Shown here in pieces: positions 25,954-35,685 of a stretch of 64,000 bases of DNA (within the stretch, counting starts at the first letter, position 1; the number at the start of each line of letters is the position of its first letter). The translations under genes were made by a program, and so were the position numbers. A model generated the notes under the pieces. The model ran no database searches. It had not been told where the DNA came from and saw only the letters and a program-made list of their open reading frames with translations. The stretch is from Mycobacterium gallinarum (GTDB taxonomy: Bacteria > Actinomycetota > Actinomycetes > Mycobacteriales > Mycobacteriaceae), in assembly GCF_010726765.1 (NCBI RefSeq), contig NZ_AP022601.1:3348001-3412000 (forward strand). Direction: 5' to 3'.

Positions 25954-26985
25954 CTAGTTCTTCTTCTCGGCGTGACCGCCGAATTCGCTGCGCATGGCCG
26001 ACAACAGCTTGTCGGTGAACTCGCCGAGGTCCCGCGAGGAGAACCGTTCGAACAGCGACGTGGTGATCACCGGGGCGGGGACCCCCTCGTCGACCGCGGC
26101 CAGCACCGTCCAGCGCCCCTCGCCGGAATCCGAGACCCGACCGGTGAAGTCGTCGAGTTCGGGTGAACGCGCGAGCGCATCGGCGGTGAGATCCACCAGC
26201 CACGAACCGACCACCGACCCGCGGCGCCAGACTTCGGCGACCTCACCGACGTCGATCGAGTACTGGTAGGCCCACGGATCGCGCAGTGGGGTGGTTTCCG
26301 CGTCGACCGTGCGGTCGATCTTGCCAGCATCGGCGTGCTTGATGATGCTCAGCCCCTCGGCGATGGCGGCCATCATCCCGTACTCCACCCCGTTGTGCAC
26401 CATCTTCACGAAATGCCCTGCGCCGCTTGGCCCGCAATGCAGATAGCCGTCTTGCGCGGTGCCGTCGGTGCGGGTGCGGCTGGGAGTCGGCTCGGCACAG
26501 CCCTCCCCCGGCGCGATGGTCTTGAAGATCGGATCGAGCCGCGACACCACTTCCTTCTCGCCGCCGATCATCAGGCTGTAGCCACGTTCGAGACCCCACA
26601 CCCCGCCGCTGGTTCCGCAGTCGACGTAGTGGATGTTCTTGGTCAGCAGGCTCTTGGCGCGGGTGATGTCGTCTCGGTAGTAGGAGTTGCCGCCGTCGAT
26701 CACCGCGTCGCCGGGTTCCAGGAGATCCACCAACTGTTTCAGGGTGGAGTCCACCACCGCGGCGGGCAGCATCAGCCACACCGCGCGCGGCGTCTCGAGC
26801 TTCTGTACGAAATCGCTCAGCGAGTCCGCACCCGTGGCGCCCTCGCCGGCCAACTCGGTCACCGCATCGGCGTTCATGTCGTAGACCACGCACCGGTGCC
26901 CGTCGCGCATGAGCCGTCGTACCAAATTGGCACCCATCCGGCCGAGCCCGACCATTCCCAGTTGCATTGGCGAATCCGTTGCCAT
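25954..26985 (-). CDS. gnd: 6-phosphogluconate dehydrogenase (short, decarboxylating type)
   Basis: A 343-residue enzyme producing ribulose-5-phosphate and CO2. The N-terminal Rossmann motif is GMVGLGRMGANLVRRLM; substrate motifs are IDGGNSYYRDD, CGTSGGVWGLERGYSLMIGG and the catalytic GAGHFVKMVHNGVEYGMM. The length is that of the short GndA/Gnd2 class, usually NAD-linked. ATG 26985 has AGGAGAG upstream; ATG at MQLGMVGLG is an alternative. It is the first gene of the gnd-zwf-paaX-like operon and is divergent from the Rieske oxygenase, with about 90 bp between the starts. Confidence 0.93.
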   Translation of the reverse strand: MATDSPMQLGMVGLGRMGANLVRRLMRDGHRCVVYDMNADAVTELAGEGATGADSLSDFVQKLETPRAVWLMLPAAVVDSTLKQLVDLLEPGDAVIDGGNSYYRDDITRAKSLLTKNIHYVDCGTSGGVWGLERGYSLMIGGEKEVVSRLDPIFKTIAPGEGCAEPTPSRTRTDGTAQDGYLHCGPSGAGHFVKMVHNGVEYGMMAAIAEGLSIIKHADAGKIDRTVDAETTPLRDPWAYQYSIDVGEVAEVWRRGSVVGSWLVDLTADALARSPELDDFTGRVSDSGEGRWTVLAAVDEGVPAPVITTSLFERFSSRDLGEFTDKLLSAMRSEFGGHAEKKN

Positions 26986-27035
26986 GTCTCTCCTAGTAAT
27001 CGTGGTCTCCCACGATGTTAACGCTATCTCACGAT

Positions 27036-27059
27036 TTGATTGACACGTAGCACTATCAA
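27036..27059. promoter_or_regulatory. Candidate operator between gnd and the Rieske gene (TTGAT-N14-ATCAA)
   Basis: The 91-bp divergent interval (26986-27076) is AT-rich and contains the inverted repeat TTGAT (27036-27040) / ATCAA (27055-27059) and a near-repeat CCCACGAT / CTCACGAT (27010 and 27029). Such an element between divergent genes could coordinate both operons, possibly through the PaaX-like regulator of the gnd operon. The arms are only 5 bp, so this is tentative. Confidence 0.35.
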
Positions 27060-27076
27060 TGTGATACTCCCGTGGT

Positions 27077-28240
27077 ATGGCCACTCCGACACGGGCGTCG
27101 GTCGCCGACGATGTCACCGTCGTCCGCCGCATCCTGGCGCACATCGACGCGGGCACGACCGACGAAGGTGACGCCTGGCGTGAACCCGTCGAAAATTATG
27201 TGAATCCAACCCGATTCGTCGAAGAACTCGAGGTGCTGCGCTCCTACCCGAGCGTCTATCTGCCGTCGGCAGCGCTTCCCAACCCCGGCGACCACGTCGA
27301 GCGGGTCAGCTTCGGCGTACCGCTGTTCGCGGTGCGCGGCCGCGACGGCACCGCGCGAGTGTTCCGCAACTCGTGCCGGCACCGAGGCATGGCGCTCGTC
27401 GAAGGGCCGGGCTGTGCGCAGGCACTGGTGTGCCGCTATCACGGCTGGACCTACCGTCTCGACGGCGCGCTGTCGCACGTGCCCCACGCCGATGCCTTTC
27501 CCGGCCTGGACATGTCCGCCCGCGGACTGGTCGAGGTCGAGAGCCGAGAGGTCGACGGGTTGATCGTGATCGGCCCGCTGGGGACACCGCACCCCCAGGC
27601 GGACGCCGCGATGGCGGCGTTGGCCGACGGCAGCCCGTGGCGGGATAAGTTGGTGCACTCGACGCGGCTCGTCGCGGTGCGGCCGGCGTTGCGCGCGATG
27701 AACTGGAAGGTCCTCGTCGAGCAGTTCCTCGAGGGCTACCACATTCGCACCACCCACAAGAACACCTTCTACCCCATCCAATACGACGACCTCAACGTCG
27801 TCGAATCGTTCGGGCCGAACACCCGAGTCACATTCCCCTACAAGAACATCGAACGCCTGCGCGACCGCCCCGAGTCGACGTGGGAGGTCGGGCACCGCGT
27901 GACGTACGTATACCACCTGTTCCCGAACGTCATGGTGGCGACGTTCCCGAACCAGGTGCTGGTGATCACGATCGACCCGATCGACATCGACCACACCACG
28001 GTCACGATCTACGCCATGGTCACACCGGACGTGATACGGCGTGCGACGGCCGATCCCGAGACCTCCCAGGACGCGCGAAACCTGCTGAACGAAGGCGGCA
28101 TCGAGGACAACGACATGTCCGAAGGCGTACAACTGGGCCTGCACGCCGGGGCCAACACCTTCGTCGAGTTCGGCACCCACGAGAGCGCGATCGGCCTCTT
28201 CCACGCCACGCTCGACGACCGGTTGGCTAGAATTCGATGA
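27077..28240 (+). CDS. Rieske-type aromatic ring-hydroxylating oxygenase, alpha subunit
   Basis: A 387-residue non-heme iron oxygenase. The Rieske [2Fe-2S] ligands are C100-R-H102 and C119-x2-H122 (NSCRHRG and VCRYHGWTY). The mononuclear iron site includes H222 and H227 in LEGYHIRTTH, with an Asp in the C-terminal domain (IEDNDMSEGVQ region). Such enzymes hydroxylate aromatic or other hydrophobic substrates using electrons from a reductase, which is not encoded nearby. The start is ATG 27077. Its stop overlaps the enoyl-CoA hydratase start (ATGA), linking hydroxylation to CoA-ester degradation. Confidence 0.9.
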   Translation: MATPTRASVADDVTVVRRILAHIDAGTTDEGDAWREPVENYVNPTRFVEELEVLRSYPSVYLPSAALPNPGDHVERVSFGVPLFAVRGRDGTARVFRNSCRHRGMALVEGPGCAQALVCRYHGWTYRLDGALSHVPHADAFPGLDMSARGLVEVESREVDGLIVIGPLGTPHPQADAAMAALADGSPWRDKLVHSTRLVAVRPALRAMNWKVLVEQFLEGYHIRTTHKNTFYPIQYDDLNVVESFGPNTRVTFPYKNIERLRDRPESTWEVGHRVTYVYHLFPNVMVATFPNQVLVITIDPIDIDHTTVTIYAMVTPDVIRRATADPETSQDARNLLNEGGIEDNDMSEGVQLGLHAGANTFVEFGTHESAIGLFHATLDDRLARIR

Positions 28241-29028
28241 CCACCTACGAGCACCTGCTCTACGAACAACGCGGACCGGTCACCGTCATCACCATCAATC
28301 GGCCCGAGCGCATGAATGCCATTGGCCCCCAGACTCATCGCGAGCTTGTCGACGCGTGGGAGCGCTTCCGCACCGATGACGACGCCCTCGTCGGCGTCCT
28401 CACCGGTGCGGGCGACACCGCGTTCTGCGCGGGCGGCGACCTCAAGGCCGCACAGGCCGGTGAACTACCGATCGACGCGAGCCCCGACGACGGGGTCCTC
28501 GGCCCGTCACGCTGGACCCATATCTACAAGCCGACGATCGCGGCGGTCAACGGCGTCGCCTATGCCGGCGGTCTGGAGTGGGCGTGCTGGACGGATCTCG
28601 CGATCGCCGACGAGCACGCCACCTTCGGCGTCACCTGCCGCCGCTGGAACATCGGGCTGGCCGACGGCGGCACCCAGCGCCTCACTCGCATCCTGGGCTA
28701 CCGCCGCGCGATCGACCTCATCATCACCGGCCGCGTCGTCGAAGCCGTCGAGGCCGAACGCATCGGCCTCGTCAACCGGGTGGTGCCGAGCGGCGCCTGC
28801 TTGCAGCACGCTCTCGAACTCGCCGAGACGATTGCGGCGCTCCCCCAACCCGCGCTGCGCACCGACCTCGAGGCCGCGCGCACCGGGCAGGGCCGTCCGT
28901 TGGACGACGGCTTGCGCATCGAAGCGGAATGCTTCGGCCGGTCCATCTACGCCGTGGAAACCGTCGAGGGGTTGCGACGGTTCAACGACTGCGACCATCC
29001 CGACCTCATGCCGTCGACATCCAGCTGA
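28237..29028 (+). CDS. Enoyl-CoA hydratase/isomerase family protein
   Basis: A 263-residue crotonase-fold protein: INRPERMNAI, FCAGGDLKAAQAG (oxyanion loop), NGVAYAGGLEWACWTDLAIADEHA (second oxyanion loop), and helix motifs ITGRVVEAVEAERIGLVNRVV. It is translationally coupled to the Rieske gene. Members hydrate or isomerise enoyl-CoA or cleave other CoA thioesters. The second loop has Trp (EWACW) where the hydratase catalytic Glu region is, so the exact reaction is open. It is the last gene of this two-gene operon. Confidence 0.88.
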   Translation: MTTYEHLLYEQRGPVTVITINRPERMNAIGPQTHRELVDAWERFRTDDDALVGVLTGAGDTAFCAGGDLKAAQAGELPIDASPDDGVLGPSRWTHIYKPTIAAVNGVAYAGGLEWACWTDLAIADEHATFGVTCRRWNIGLADGGTQRLTRILGYRRAIDLIITGRVVEAVEAERIGLVNRVVPSGACLQHALELAETIAALPQPALRTDLEAARTGQGRPLDDGLRIEAECFGRSIYAVETVEGLRRFNDCDHPDLMPSTSS

Positions 29029-29099
29029 CAGCGGCGACTTCGGTCACTTATTTGGCCGGGAAGTAGGTCAGCGAACCTAACCTCGGTTACGGTTTTGAC

Positions 29100-29384
29100 G
29101 TGGCAACTCCGACTGTGCCTTTCGACTACGCCGCGAAGCAGGCGTCCGATTCGCTGCAGGCGAGGTACTTCCGCGGTGCGCTGGCCGATCAGCGGGCGCT
29201 GACCGCCGCCGAGCTCATCAGGCAGACCCGGAAACTGGATGCCATGTCCACCCGCTCGGATGCGTTGGCTATCAGCCGGCTGCGTCGAGACATCCGCGCC
29301 AACGAAACCGAACTCCGCGATCTGGACCGCATGATCGCCGCCCTCGACCACCGCTTCGCCGCGATCTGGGCTGACCAGTCATAG
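29100..29384 (+). CDS. Small coiled-coil-like protein, unknown function
   Basis: A 94-residue protein with a GTG start, almost entirely helical and charged (ADQRALTAAELIRQTRKLDAM, ISRLRRDIRANETELRDLDR), with heptad-like spacing typical of a coiled coil. There is no signal peptide and no Cys. Its 3' end overlaps the convergent ppx gene by 6 bp. An AT-richer segment (29045-29095) precedes it and probably holds its promoter. I do not recognise a family. Confidence 0.72.
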   Translation: MATPTVPFDYAAKQASDSLQARYFRGALADQRALTAAELIRQTRKLDAMSTRSDALAISRLRRDIRANETELRDLDRMIAALDHRFAAIWADQS

Positions 29385-30329
29385 CGACAGGCTGGCGATC
29401 GACAGCGCGATGCCGTCGAGAATGTCGTGCTCGCTGACCACCAGTTCGTCGATTCCCGCGCGGTCGCCGAGCGCGTTCGCCAGCTCCTCGACGATGATCG
29501 CGCCACCGCCGATGACGTCCACCCTGCCCTCGTGCATCGGACCCAACGCGGCGCGCTGCGCCCGCGTCATCGCGATCAGCTCGTCGCACACGGGCAACAA
29601 ATCGCCGAAACCCACGCGGGACAAGTGAATCGCCTCGGAATCGTAGGTCGCCATCTTGTGCGCCAGCGCCGCCACGGTCGTCATGGTGCCGGCCACCCCG
29701 ACCCATGCGCGCGCGCGTTCGACGGGCACCACCCCGAACGCCTGCCCCAACCCGTCGCGGACGACCTCCCGTGCCGCGGCGACCTCGGCGGGGGTCGGGG
29801 GGTCGGAATGCAGGCACCGCTCAGTCAGCCGCACACAGCCGACGTCGGCGGAGAAACCGGCCTCCACATCGCGCACTCCGAGCACCACCTCGGTGGATCC
29901 GCCGCCGAGGTCGACGACGACGAAAGGTCCGTCGGCCGTGTCCAATTCGTTGACCGCACCGCGGAACGACAGCGCGGCCTCCTCGGTCCCGGTGATCACC
30001 TCGGCGACAGCACCCGGCACCACAGCGCCGAGAACCTCCGCGGTCATCACGAAGAACACGTCGCGGTTCGACGCATCGCGCGTCGCGGAGGTGGCGACCA
30101 TCCGCACCGTCGGCACTTCATACGTGCGCAGCAGCTCGGCGTAGTCCGTGAGCGCTGCCCTGGTGCGATCCAGTGCCTCAGAAGCGAATTGCCCTGTGGC
30201 GTCGACCCCTTGGCCCAACCTGACGATCCGCATCTCTCGATGCACATCCACCAGCTTGCCGTCGTCGGTGTCGGCGATCAGCAGCCGAATCGAATTCGTG
30301 CCGCAGTCGATGGCGCCAACCCTGGTCAT
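29379..30329 (-). CDS. ppx: Exopolyphosphatase / guanosine pentaphosphate phosphohydrolase (Ppx/GppA)
   Basis: A 316-residue ASKHA-fold phosphatase: N-terminal AIDCGTNSIRLLIAD, REMRIVRLGQGVD, catalytic region FRGAVNELDTADGPFVVVDLGGGSTEV, and C-terminal AGTMTTVAAL and VIGGGAIIVEEL. It hydrolyses inorganic polyphosphate and/or pppGpp. ATG 30329 overlaps the upstream DUF501 stop (ATGA). It corresponds in position to ppx2 of M. tuberculosis. It is the last gene of the minus-strand eno-FtsB-DUF501-ppx run. Confidence 0.93.
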   Translation of the reverse strand: MTRVGAIDCGTNSIRLLIADTDDGKLVDVHREMRIVRLGQGVDATGQFASEALDRTRAALTDYAELLRTYEVPTVRMVATSATRDASNRDVFFVMTAEVLGAVVPGAVAEVITGTEEAALSFRGAVNELDTADGPFVVVDLGGGSTEVVLGVRDVEAGFSADVGCVRLTERCLHSDPPTPAEVAAAREVVRDGLGQAFGVVPVERARAWVGVAGTMTTVAALAHKMATYDSEAIHLSRVGFGDLLPVCDELIAMTRAQRAALGPMHEGRVDVIGGGAIIVEELANALGDRAGIDELVVSEHDILDGIALSIASLSL

Positions 30330-30835
30330 ACGCTCCACGTCTCCCGTTCCAGAATTCCCGCCATCGCCGGTTCGCCGGCCAGCACCGCCAACGCCTCGTC
30401 GCCGAACGGGTTGACACCCGGCCCCTTGGCCAGCGAATGGGCGATCACCACGTGTAGGCACTTCACCCGATCAGGCATGCCCCCACCGGAAAACGTTGTG
30501 CCCAAAGGTTCTATCGCATCCCGCTCGGCAAGGTACGACTCGTGCGCCTTGCGATACGCGGCGGCGAGTTCCGGGTCCTCCTGCAGACGCTCGGTCATCT
30601 CCCGCATCAGACCCGACGATTCGAGCCGGCTGGCCGCGGCGGTCAACGCGGGGTGGGTCAGGTAGTACAGCGTCGGAAAGGGTGTGCCGTCGGGCAGTTT
30701 CGGCGCCGTCTTGACGACGCCGGGCTCGCCATTGGGGCACCGGTAGACGATCTCGAGGACACCGCGGGGTTCTCGACCCAGCTGCGCCGCGACCGCCTCC
30801 AGATCCGCCGGGTCAACCACCGGGAGGGGGCGCAT
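30326..30835 (-). CDS. DUF501 family protein
   Basis: A 169-residue protein: VAAQLGREPRGVLEIVYRCPNGEPGVVKTAP, GTPFPTLYYLTHPALTAAASRLES, MPDRVKCLHVVIAHSLA and NPFGDEAL, all characteristic of DUF501. ATG 30835 begins at the domain; the frame upstream is a shadow of the FtsB-like gene. It overlaps the FtsB-like gene by 23 bp upstream and ppx by 4 bp downstream. The function is unknown, but the eno-FtsB-DUF501-ppx order is conserved in mycobacteria as I recall it. There are two Cys residues (RCPNG and KCLHV). Confidence 0.9.
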   Translation of the reverse strand: MRPLPVVDPADLEAVAAQLGREPRGVLEIVYRCPNGEPGVVKTAPKLPDGTPFPTLYYLTHPALTAAASRLESSGLMREMTERLQEDPELAAAYRKAHESYLAERDAIEPLGTTFSGGGMPDRVKCLHVVIAHSLAKGPGVNPFGDEALAVLAGEPAMAGILERETWSV

Positions 30836-31496
30836 TGTTCGGGGCTGCGGGCGCAGGAGGCACGGGCGCCGGCGCCGGCGCGACACCGTAGGGCTTCTCG
30901 GCGATGGTGCCCCATAGCGCGGTGTACCAAGGCTGGTCTGGGTTGACGGTGGCCGGCTCCACACCGGGCATCGTCGGCACCGCACTGCCGGGCGGAAGCT
31001 GCACCTGGTACGGAATCTCGCCGGGCATCACAAATCCGAGGCGTTCACGCGCCTGCGCGGCGATGAACACCGGGTCAGCCAGCTTGACCTTCTGCTGTTC
31101 CAGGTCGGCGATCTGCGCGCGCAGTTGTTCCTCGGTGGCCTTGAGTTGTTTCATCTCGGTGCGCTGCCCGAAATAGGTGCGCACCGGCCCCGCAATGGTC
31201 AGCGTCAGCACGCAGATCACCGCGGCCAGGATGGCGGCACGGCGCGCCGCGGACCCGAACCGTTGCTCGGACTGCTGCCCCGCGGCCACCACAATGGACT
31301 TACGGATCGAGTCGGCGGCGTCTTTCGGTTCGGCGTCTTGCGCCTCGGGCACCGGCCGCGGCTCGGTGATTCGTGCCTCGCGACGTACGGGCGACGTGCT
31401 CCGCGGACGGCCCCGCGATGCCTCGGACTTACCCGACTTCCCAGGTCGAGAAGTCGGGGATCGCCGCTTGGGGTCGGGCCGCTTCGCTTCTGGCAC
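30813..31496 (-). CDS. FtsB/DivIC-family septum formation protein
   Basis: A 227-residue protein with a GTG start. It has a long basic, Pro/Ser-rich cytoplasmic N-terminus (1-85), one transmembrane helix (AAILAAVICVLTLTIAGPV), an immediate coiled coil (QRTEMKQLKATEEQLRAQIADLEQQKVKL) and the DivIC-type ARERLGFVMPGEIPYQV motif. The C-terminus is an Ala/Pro-rich tail (APAPAPVPPAPAAPN). FtsB-type proteins bridge divisome components at the septum. It lies 3 bp after eno and overlaps DUF501. Confidence 0.9.
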   Translation of the reverse strand: MPEAKRPDPKRRSPTSRPGKSGKSEASRGRPRSTSPVRREARITEPRPVPEAQDAEPKDAADSIRKSIVVAAGQQSEQRFGSAARRAAILAAVICVLTLTIAGPVRTYFGQRTEMKQLKATEEQLRAQIADLEQQKVKLADPVFIAAQARERLGFVMPGEIPYQVQLPPGSAVPTMPGVEPATVNPDQPWYTALWGTIAEKPYGVAPAPAPVPPAPAAPNNAPPPGG

Positions 31497-31499
31497 GGG

Positions 31500-32867
<1,368 letters not shown>

Positions 32868-32895
32868 CTAGAGGTTGCGCCGAGAACCGGCGTGT

Positions 32896-33639
32896 TTAGA
32901 GGGGGTGTCCGTTGGCGTAGGCCGTCGCCCAGTCGCGCACAGTGCGCGCGTACTGGTCGGAATGGTTGTAGGCCCGCAGGGCGTCCATCCAGCCCCGGGG
33001 TGTGGCCAGGTCCTTGCCCCGCCAGCACAGGTAACCGGCCGCCGACAGCGCGGCATCGTCGAAGTTGTCCGGGCTGATGACCCCGTCGTTGTTGGCGTCG
33101 ACGCCGTAGAGCTTCCAGGTGTCGGGGATGAACTGCATCGGGCCCATCGCGCGGGCGTGGACCGACTCCTCGTCCTGTTCCTTGTCGTGGCTGACGCCCT
33201 CGCTGTCGAAGATCTCGAGGTTGCCGTTGGTGCCGTCCAGGCGGACACCACGGATCGGCGGGGTCACGTCACCGTTCTCGGCGATGGTCGCGCCGCGGAA
33301 TGTGCCGTGGTGGCTCTCCACCTCCCCGATACCCGCCAGCGTCGTCCACTCCAGGTGGCAGTCGGGGTTCTCCACCTCGGCAACCCGGGCCGCATAGGCG
33401 TAGGCCTCCAGCGCCGCAATGGGCATCCCCAGCGCAGGGGCACGTTCGGCCGCCCATTGCCGCAGCTGATCGGCGGGACGCCCGTCGGCGTGGGTGTCGA
33501 TTTTGGGCACAGCGTCGCCCGCTGGCGGTGGCACCCCCTCCGGAATCGGGGTGCCCACCTGCCATGAACAGCTCGAAGCCATTATCAGCGCTGTCGCTCC
33601 TAATACCGCGACCGCTCGCAGCCAACGCACGCGCGACAC
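32896..33639 (-). CDS. lpqU: LpqU-like lipoprotein, lytic-transglycosylase/SLT-type domain
   Basis: A 247-residue protein with a signal sequence and lipobox-like MASSC, then an SLT-like muramidase fold: TTLAGIGEVESHHGTF (catalytic Glu in the GEVES motif), ARAMGPMQFIPDTWKLYG and ALRAYNHSDQYARTVRDWA. These are hallmarks of membrane-bound lytic transglycosylases that cleave peptidoglycan glycan strands. GTG 33639 with GAGGGAG upstream is preferred; TTG 33642 is the alternative. Its position between eno and mazG matches M. tuberculosis lpqU. Confidence 0.9.
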   Translation of the reverse strand: MSRVRWLRAVAVLGATALIMASSCSWQVGTPIPEGVPPPAGDAVPKIDTHADGRPADQLRQWAAERAPALGMPIAALEAYAYAARVAEVENPDCHLEWTTLAGIGEVESHHGTFRGATIAENGDVTPPIRGVRLDGTNGNLEIFDSEGVSHDKEQDEESVHARAMGPMQFIPDTWKLYGVDANNDGVISPDNFDDAALSAAGYLCWRGKDLATPRGWMDALRAYNHSDQYARTVRDWATAYANGHPL

Positions 33640-33744
33640 CAAACTCCCTCAAACCAACCTCGGTCATGCCATCGTCCCACGCGCTCAGGGCATGGTGGGA
33701 AGGCGCGGCCGACGCCTCTTACGCCGAATCCCAGTTAACCGGGA

Positions 33745-34818
33745 TCATCGCGATTCGACGACCACCTCTTGATCTTCCAGTTCACCGTCATTCTCGCCAC
33801 CGCCGTCGTCGTCCGAGGCGCCGGCGGGCACCGGCACGGGCACTTCAGCCGGTTCAGGCTCAGGGTCTGCGGCGGGCCAGTGTGCTCGCCACTCCCGCTC
33901 GGTGACGTCGCCGAGCGACGCGACGTCGAGTTCCTCGGGCACGTCCGCCCCGCGCCGGTCCGCGGCGACCGCGAGTTCGGTCCTACGGACGGTGTCCATG
34001 AACTCCAACACCGACGACCGCAAGGCGCTCTCGGTGTCGATGTGTGGGGCCACGCTGACTGATGTCACGGATTGCGGGATCAGGTCGGCGGGCACCCCGG
34101 CCGCGATCGCCCGCTCGAGCACCTTCTGCGCCAAGGCCAGTGCGGGTTGCCCGGTCGGCACGTTGTCCATCGCGGAGCGGACGCCCTTTTTCGACCGCTC
34201 CAGGGATTTGCGTTCTTCCCACTGCGCGAGCTGATCCTCCAGCGAGATCTCCTCGCCAGCGAGCACCGCGGGCACGCGGTTGACGAGCTTGCGGATAAGG
34301 GAGTCCGCCACGTCGTCGATCGAGAACGGGCGCTCGGGTGCGTCCTCGGCGATGCGGGCGTGAAAAAGCACCTGCAACAACACATCTCCGAGTTCGTCGC
34401 GCAACTCGTCGGCGTTGCCGCTGCGCACCGCGTCGAAGACCTCGTAGGTCTCCTCGAGTAGGTAGCGACGCAGCGAATCGTGGGTCTGCTGCGATTCCCA
34501 GGGGCCCGACGTGCGCAGTTTGTCCATCATTGCCACGGCGTCCACCAGCCGCTCACCAGGCGAGGCGCGGGGCGCTTCGATAAGCCTTTCCCCGGCCGCC
34601 AGCCGTGTCCGCACTGCAGGGTGGTCGGGGTCTGACGACAAGAGCACGGGCGCGGCTTCATCGTCGGACGCGTCGTAGGAGCATGGCCTGGCCGCGGGCA
34701 GTGACCAGGGCACCTTGATCGGCATCTCCTCGGTGTACTGCACGTCTCCGGCAAGCAGATCGATCGCCTCGACAGGCACCAATGAGGGACGGCGCGGATC
34801 GACCAATACGACGGTCAT
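33745..34818 (-). CDS. mazG: MazG nucleoside triphosphate pyrophosphohydrolase
   Basis: A 357-residue protein. The N-terminal ~95 residues (TVVLVDPRRPSLVPVEAIDLL) are the mycobacterial extension. The MazG helical domain has the metal-binding EETYEVFDAVRS ... DELRDELGDVLLQVLFHARIAED (EExxE and ExxD). It hydrolyses NTPs/dNTPs, including damaged ones, to NMP + PPi. The C-terminus is an acidic Pro/Glu-rich tail (DPEPEPAEVPVPVPAG, then EDQEVV). ATG 34818 matches the family start; ATG 34845 is in frame upstream. Confidence 0.93.
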   Translation of the reverse strand: MTVVLVDPRRPSLVPVEAIDLLAGDVQYTEEMPIKVPWSLPAARPCSYDASDDEAAPVLLSSDPDHPAVRTRLAAGERLIEAPRASPGERLVDAVAMMDKLRTSGPWESQQTHDSLRRYLLEETYEVFDAVRSGNADELRDELGDVLLQVLFHARIAEDAPERPFSIDDVADSLIRKLVNRVPAVLAGEEISLEDQLAQWEERKSLERSKKGVRSAMDNVPTGQPALALAQKVLERAIAAGVPADLIPQSVTSVSVAPHIDTESALRSSVLEFMDTVRRTELAVAADRRGADVPEELDVASLGDVTEREWRAHWPAADPEPEPAEVPVPVPAGASDDDGGGENDGELEDQEVVVESR

Positions 34819-34921
34819 CGGCTCGACCCCCTCACGCGTTCTCATGAGACCGCTGATCTCGGTTATACCAACATTGTCAGACTCGACCGGCCTGGTGAGA
34901 CCCGATAGCGCTCCGCTGCGG

Positions 34922-34957
34922 CGATGGCCGCCCCGCCCGGAGGCGGAGCGGCCATCG
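34922..34957. terminator. Strong hairpin between mazG and the repeat protein gene
   Basis: CGATGGCCGC and GCGGCCATCG form a perfect 10-bp stem with a GC-rich 16-nt loop that itself can pair (CCCGCC/GGCGGA). It is followed on the minus strand by mazG's promoter region and on the plus strand by GTGTCACATTTCG. It lies 34 bp beyond the stop of the minus-strand repeat-protein gene, so it is most likely that gene's terminator. Confidence 0.65.
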
Positions 34958-34990
34958 TGTCACATTTCGTGCCTCAGGACTCCGTGTGGA

Positions 34991-35443
34991 TCAGGCCGGG
35001 ATCACCCAGTGACCCGGCGCCTTGTCGAAGAACGGGTTGACGATCCCGTTCACCGTCGGCATCTTCTTCAGCTGGCCGGGCGGAATGTTGAAGAACGGAT
35101 TCGGAACGCCGTTGATGAACGCCGCATTCTTCAGCTGTCCCGGCGGAATGTGACCGACCGGCAGCCTGAAGTAGTAATCCACCTCAGGGAACTGCACACT
35201 CGGCAGATTCACATCGGGAACGTTGACCGCAGGCAGGTTCACATCGGGAACGTTCACGGCCGGCACATTCACATCAGGGACGTTGACCGCAGGCACATTC
35301 ACATCAGGAATGTGCGGAATACCCGGGACGGGAATCGGCGGCGGCTGCGGCACAGCGTGCGCGAGCCCCGCGCCCAGGCCGAGCGCGCCGAGTCCGAGTG
35401 CACCGGTCATCGTGGTGGTTATTGCCATCTTCTTGAAGTTCAT
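34991..35443 (-). CDS. Secreted protein with tandem VNVPDVN(V/L)PA repeats, unknown function
   Basis: A 150-residue protein with a signal peptide (residues 1-30, GALGLGALGLGAGLAHA, cleavage after AHA). A Pro-rich start (VPQPPPIPVPGIPHIP) leads into four near-identical ten-residue units of the form VPDVNVPAVN (residues about 44-82). The C-terminal half has a repeated VGHIPPGQLKNAAFINGVPNPFF / FNIPPGQLKKMPTVNGIVNPFF module. The valine-asparagine-proline periodicity suggests an extended or beta-solenoid-like surface structure. The DNA encoding the repeats is a 30-bp tandem array. It has no Cys, and I recognise no family. Confidence 0.82.
   Translation of the reverse strand: MNFKKMAITTTMTGALGLGALGLGAGLAHAVPQPPPIPVPGIPHIPDVNVPAVNVPDVNVPAVNVPDVNLPAVNVPDVNLPSVQFPEVDYYFRLPVGHIPPGQLKNAAFINGVPNPFFNIPPGQLKKMPTVNGIVNPFFDKAPGHWVIPA
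35208..35312. repeat. 30-bp tandem repeat, about 3.5 copies, inside the repeat-protein gene
   Basis: Units begin with TTCACATC at 35208, 35238, 35268 and 35298 (plus-strand reading). Successive units differ at a few bases, mostly synonymous. The array encodes the ten-residue protein repeat and could expand or contract by slippage. Confidence 0.85.
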
Positions 35444-35685
35444 ATCGACTCCTTCGCCTTGCTATCACGCGACCGCACCAACGAGCTCGGTGGTAATCGC
35501 GTGATGTGTCGGTTTAGGAAATTGCGCGACCGCCTCTGTCTAGCGATCTCGCCGCCCTCGGTATAGACGACAATGCAACACCTTGACCCCCCGACATGTA
35601 TGTCGGATCGGCACCCACGCGCGTTAACAGTGCCTGCCGATCCAAAGCCGCTGTGCAGCAACGAAACGCCGCGGCGACCAGGGGT
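35444..35685. other. Intergenic region between the repeat protein and mfd
   Basis: A 242-bp interval that should hold the repeat protein's promoter (minus strand, reading from the right) and the end of the mfd transcript. I see no ORF with protein features, no tRNA and no strong hairpin. Confidence 0.4.

Noticed and set aside
24299..27021. Several long plus-strand frames antisense to zwf and gnd
   Set aside because: zwf and gnd show full catalytic motifs on the minus strand, whereas these frames show none.
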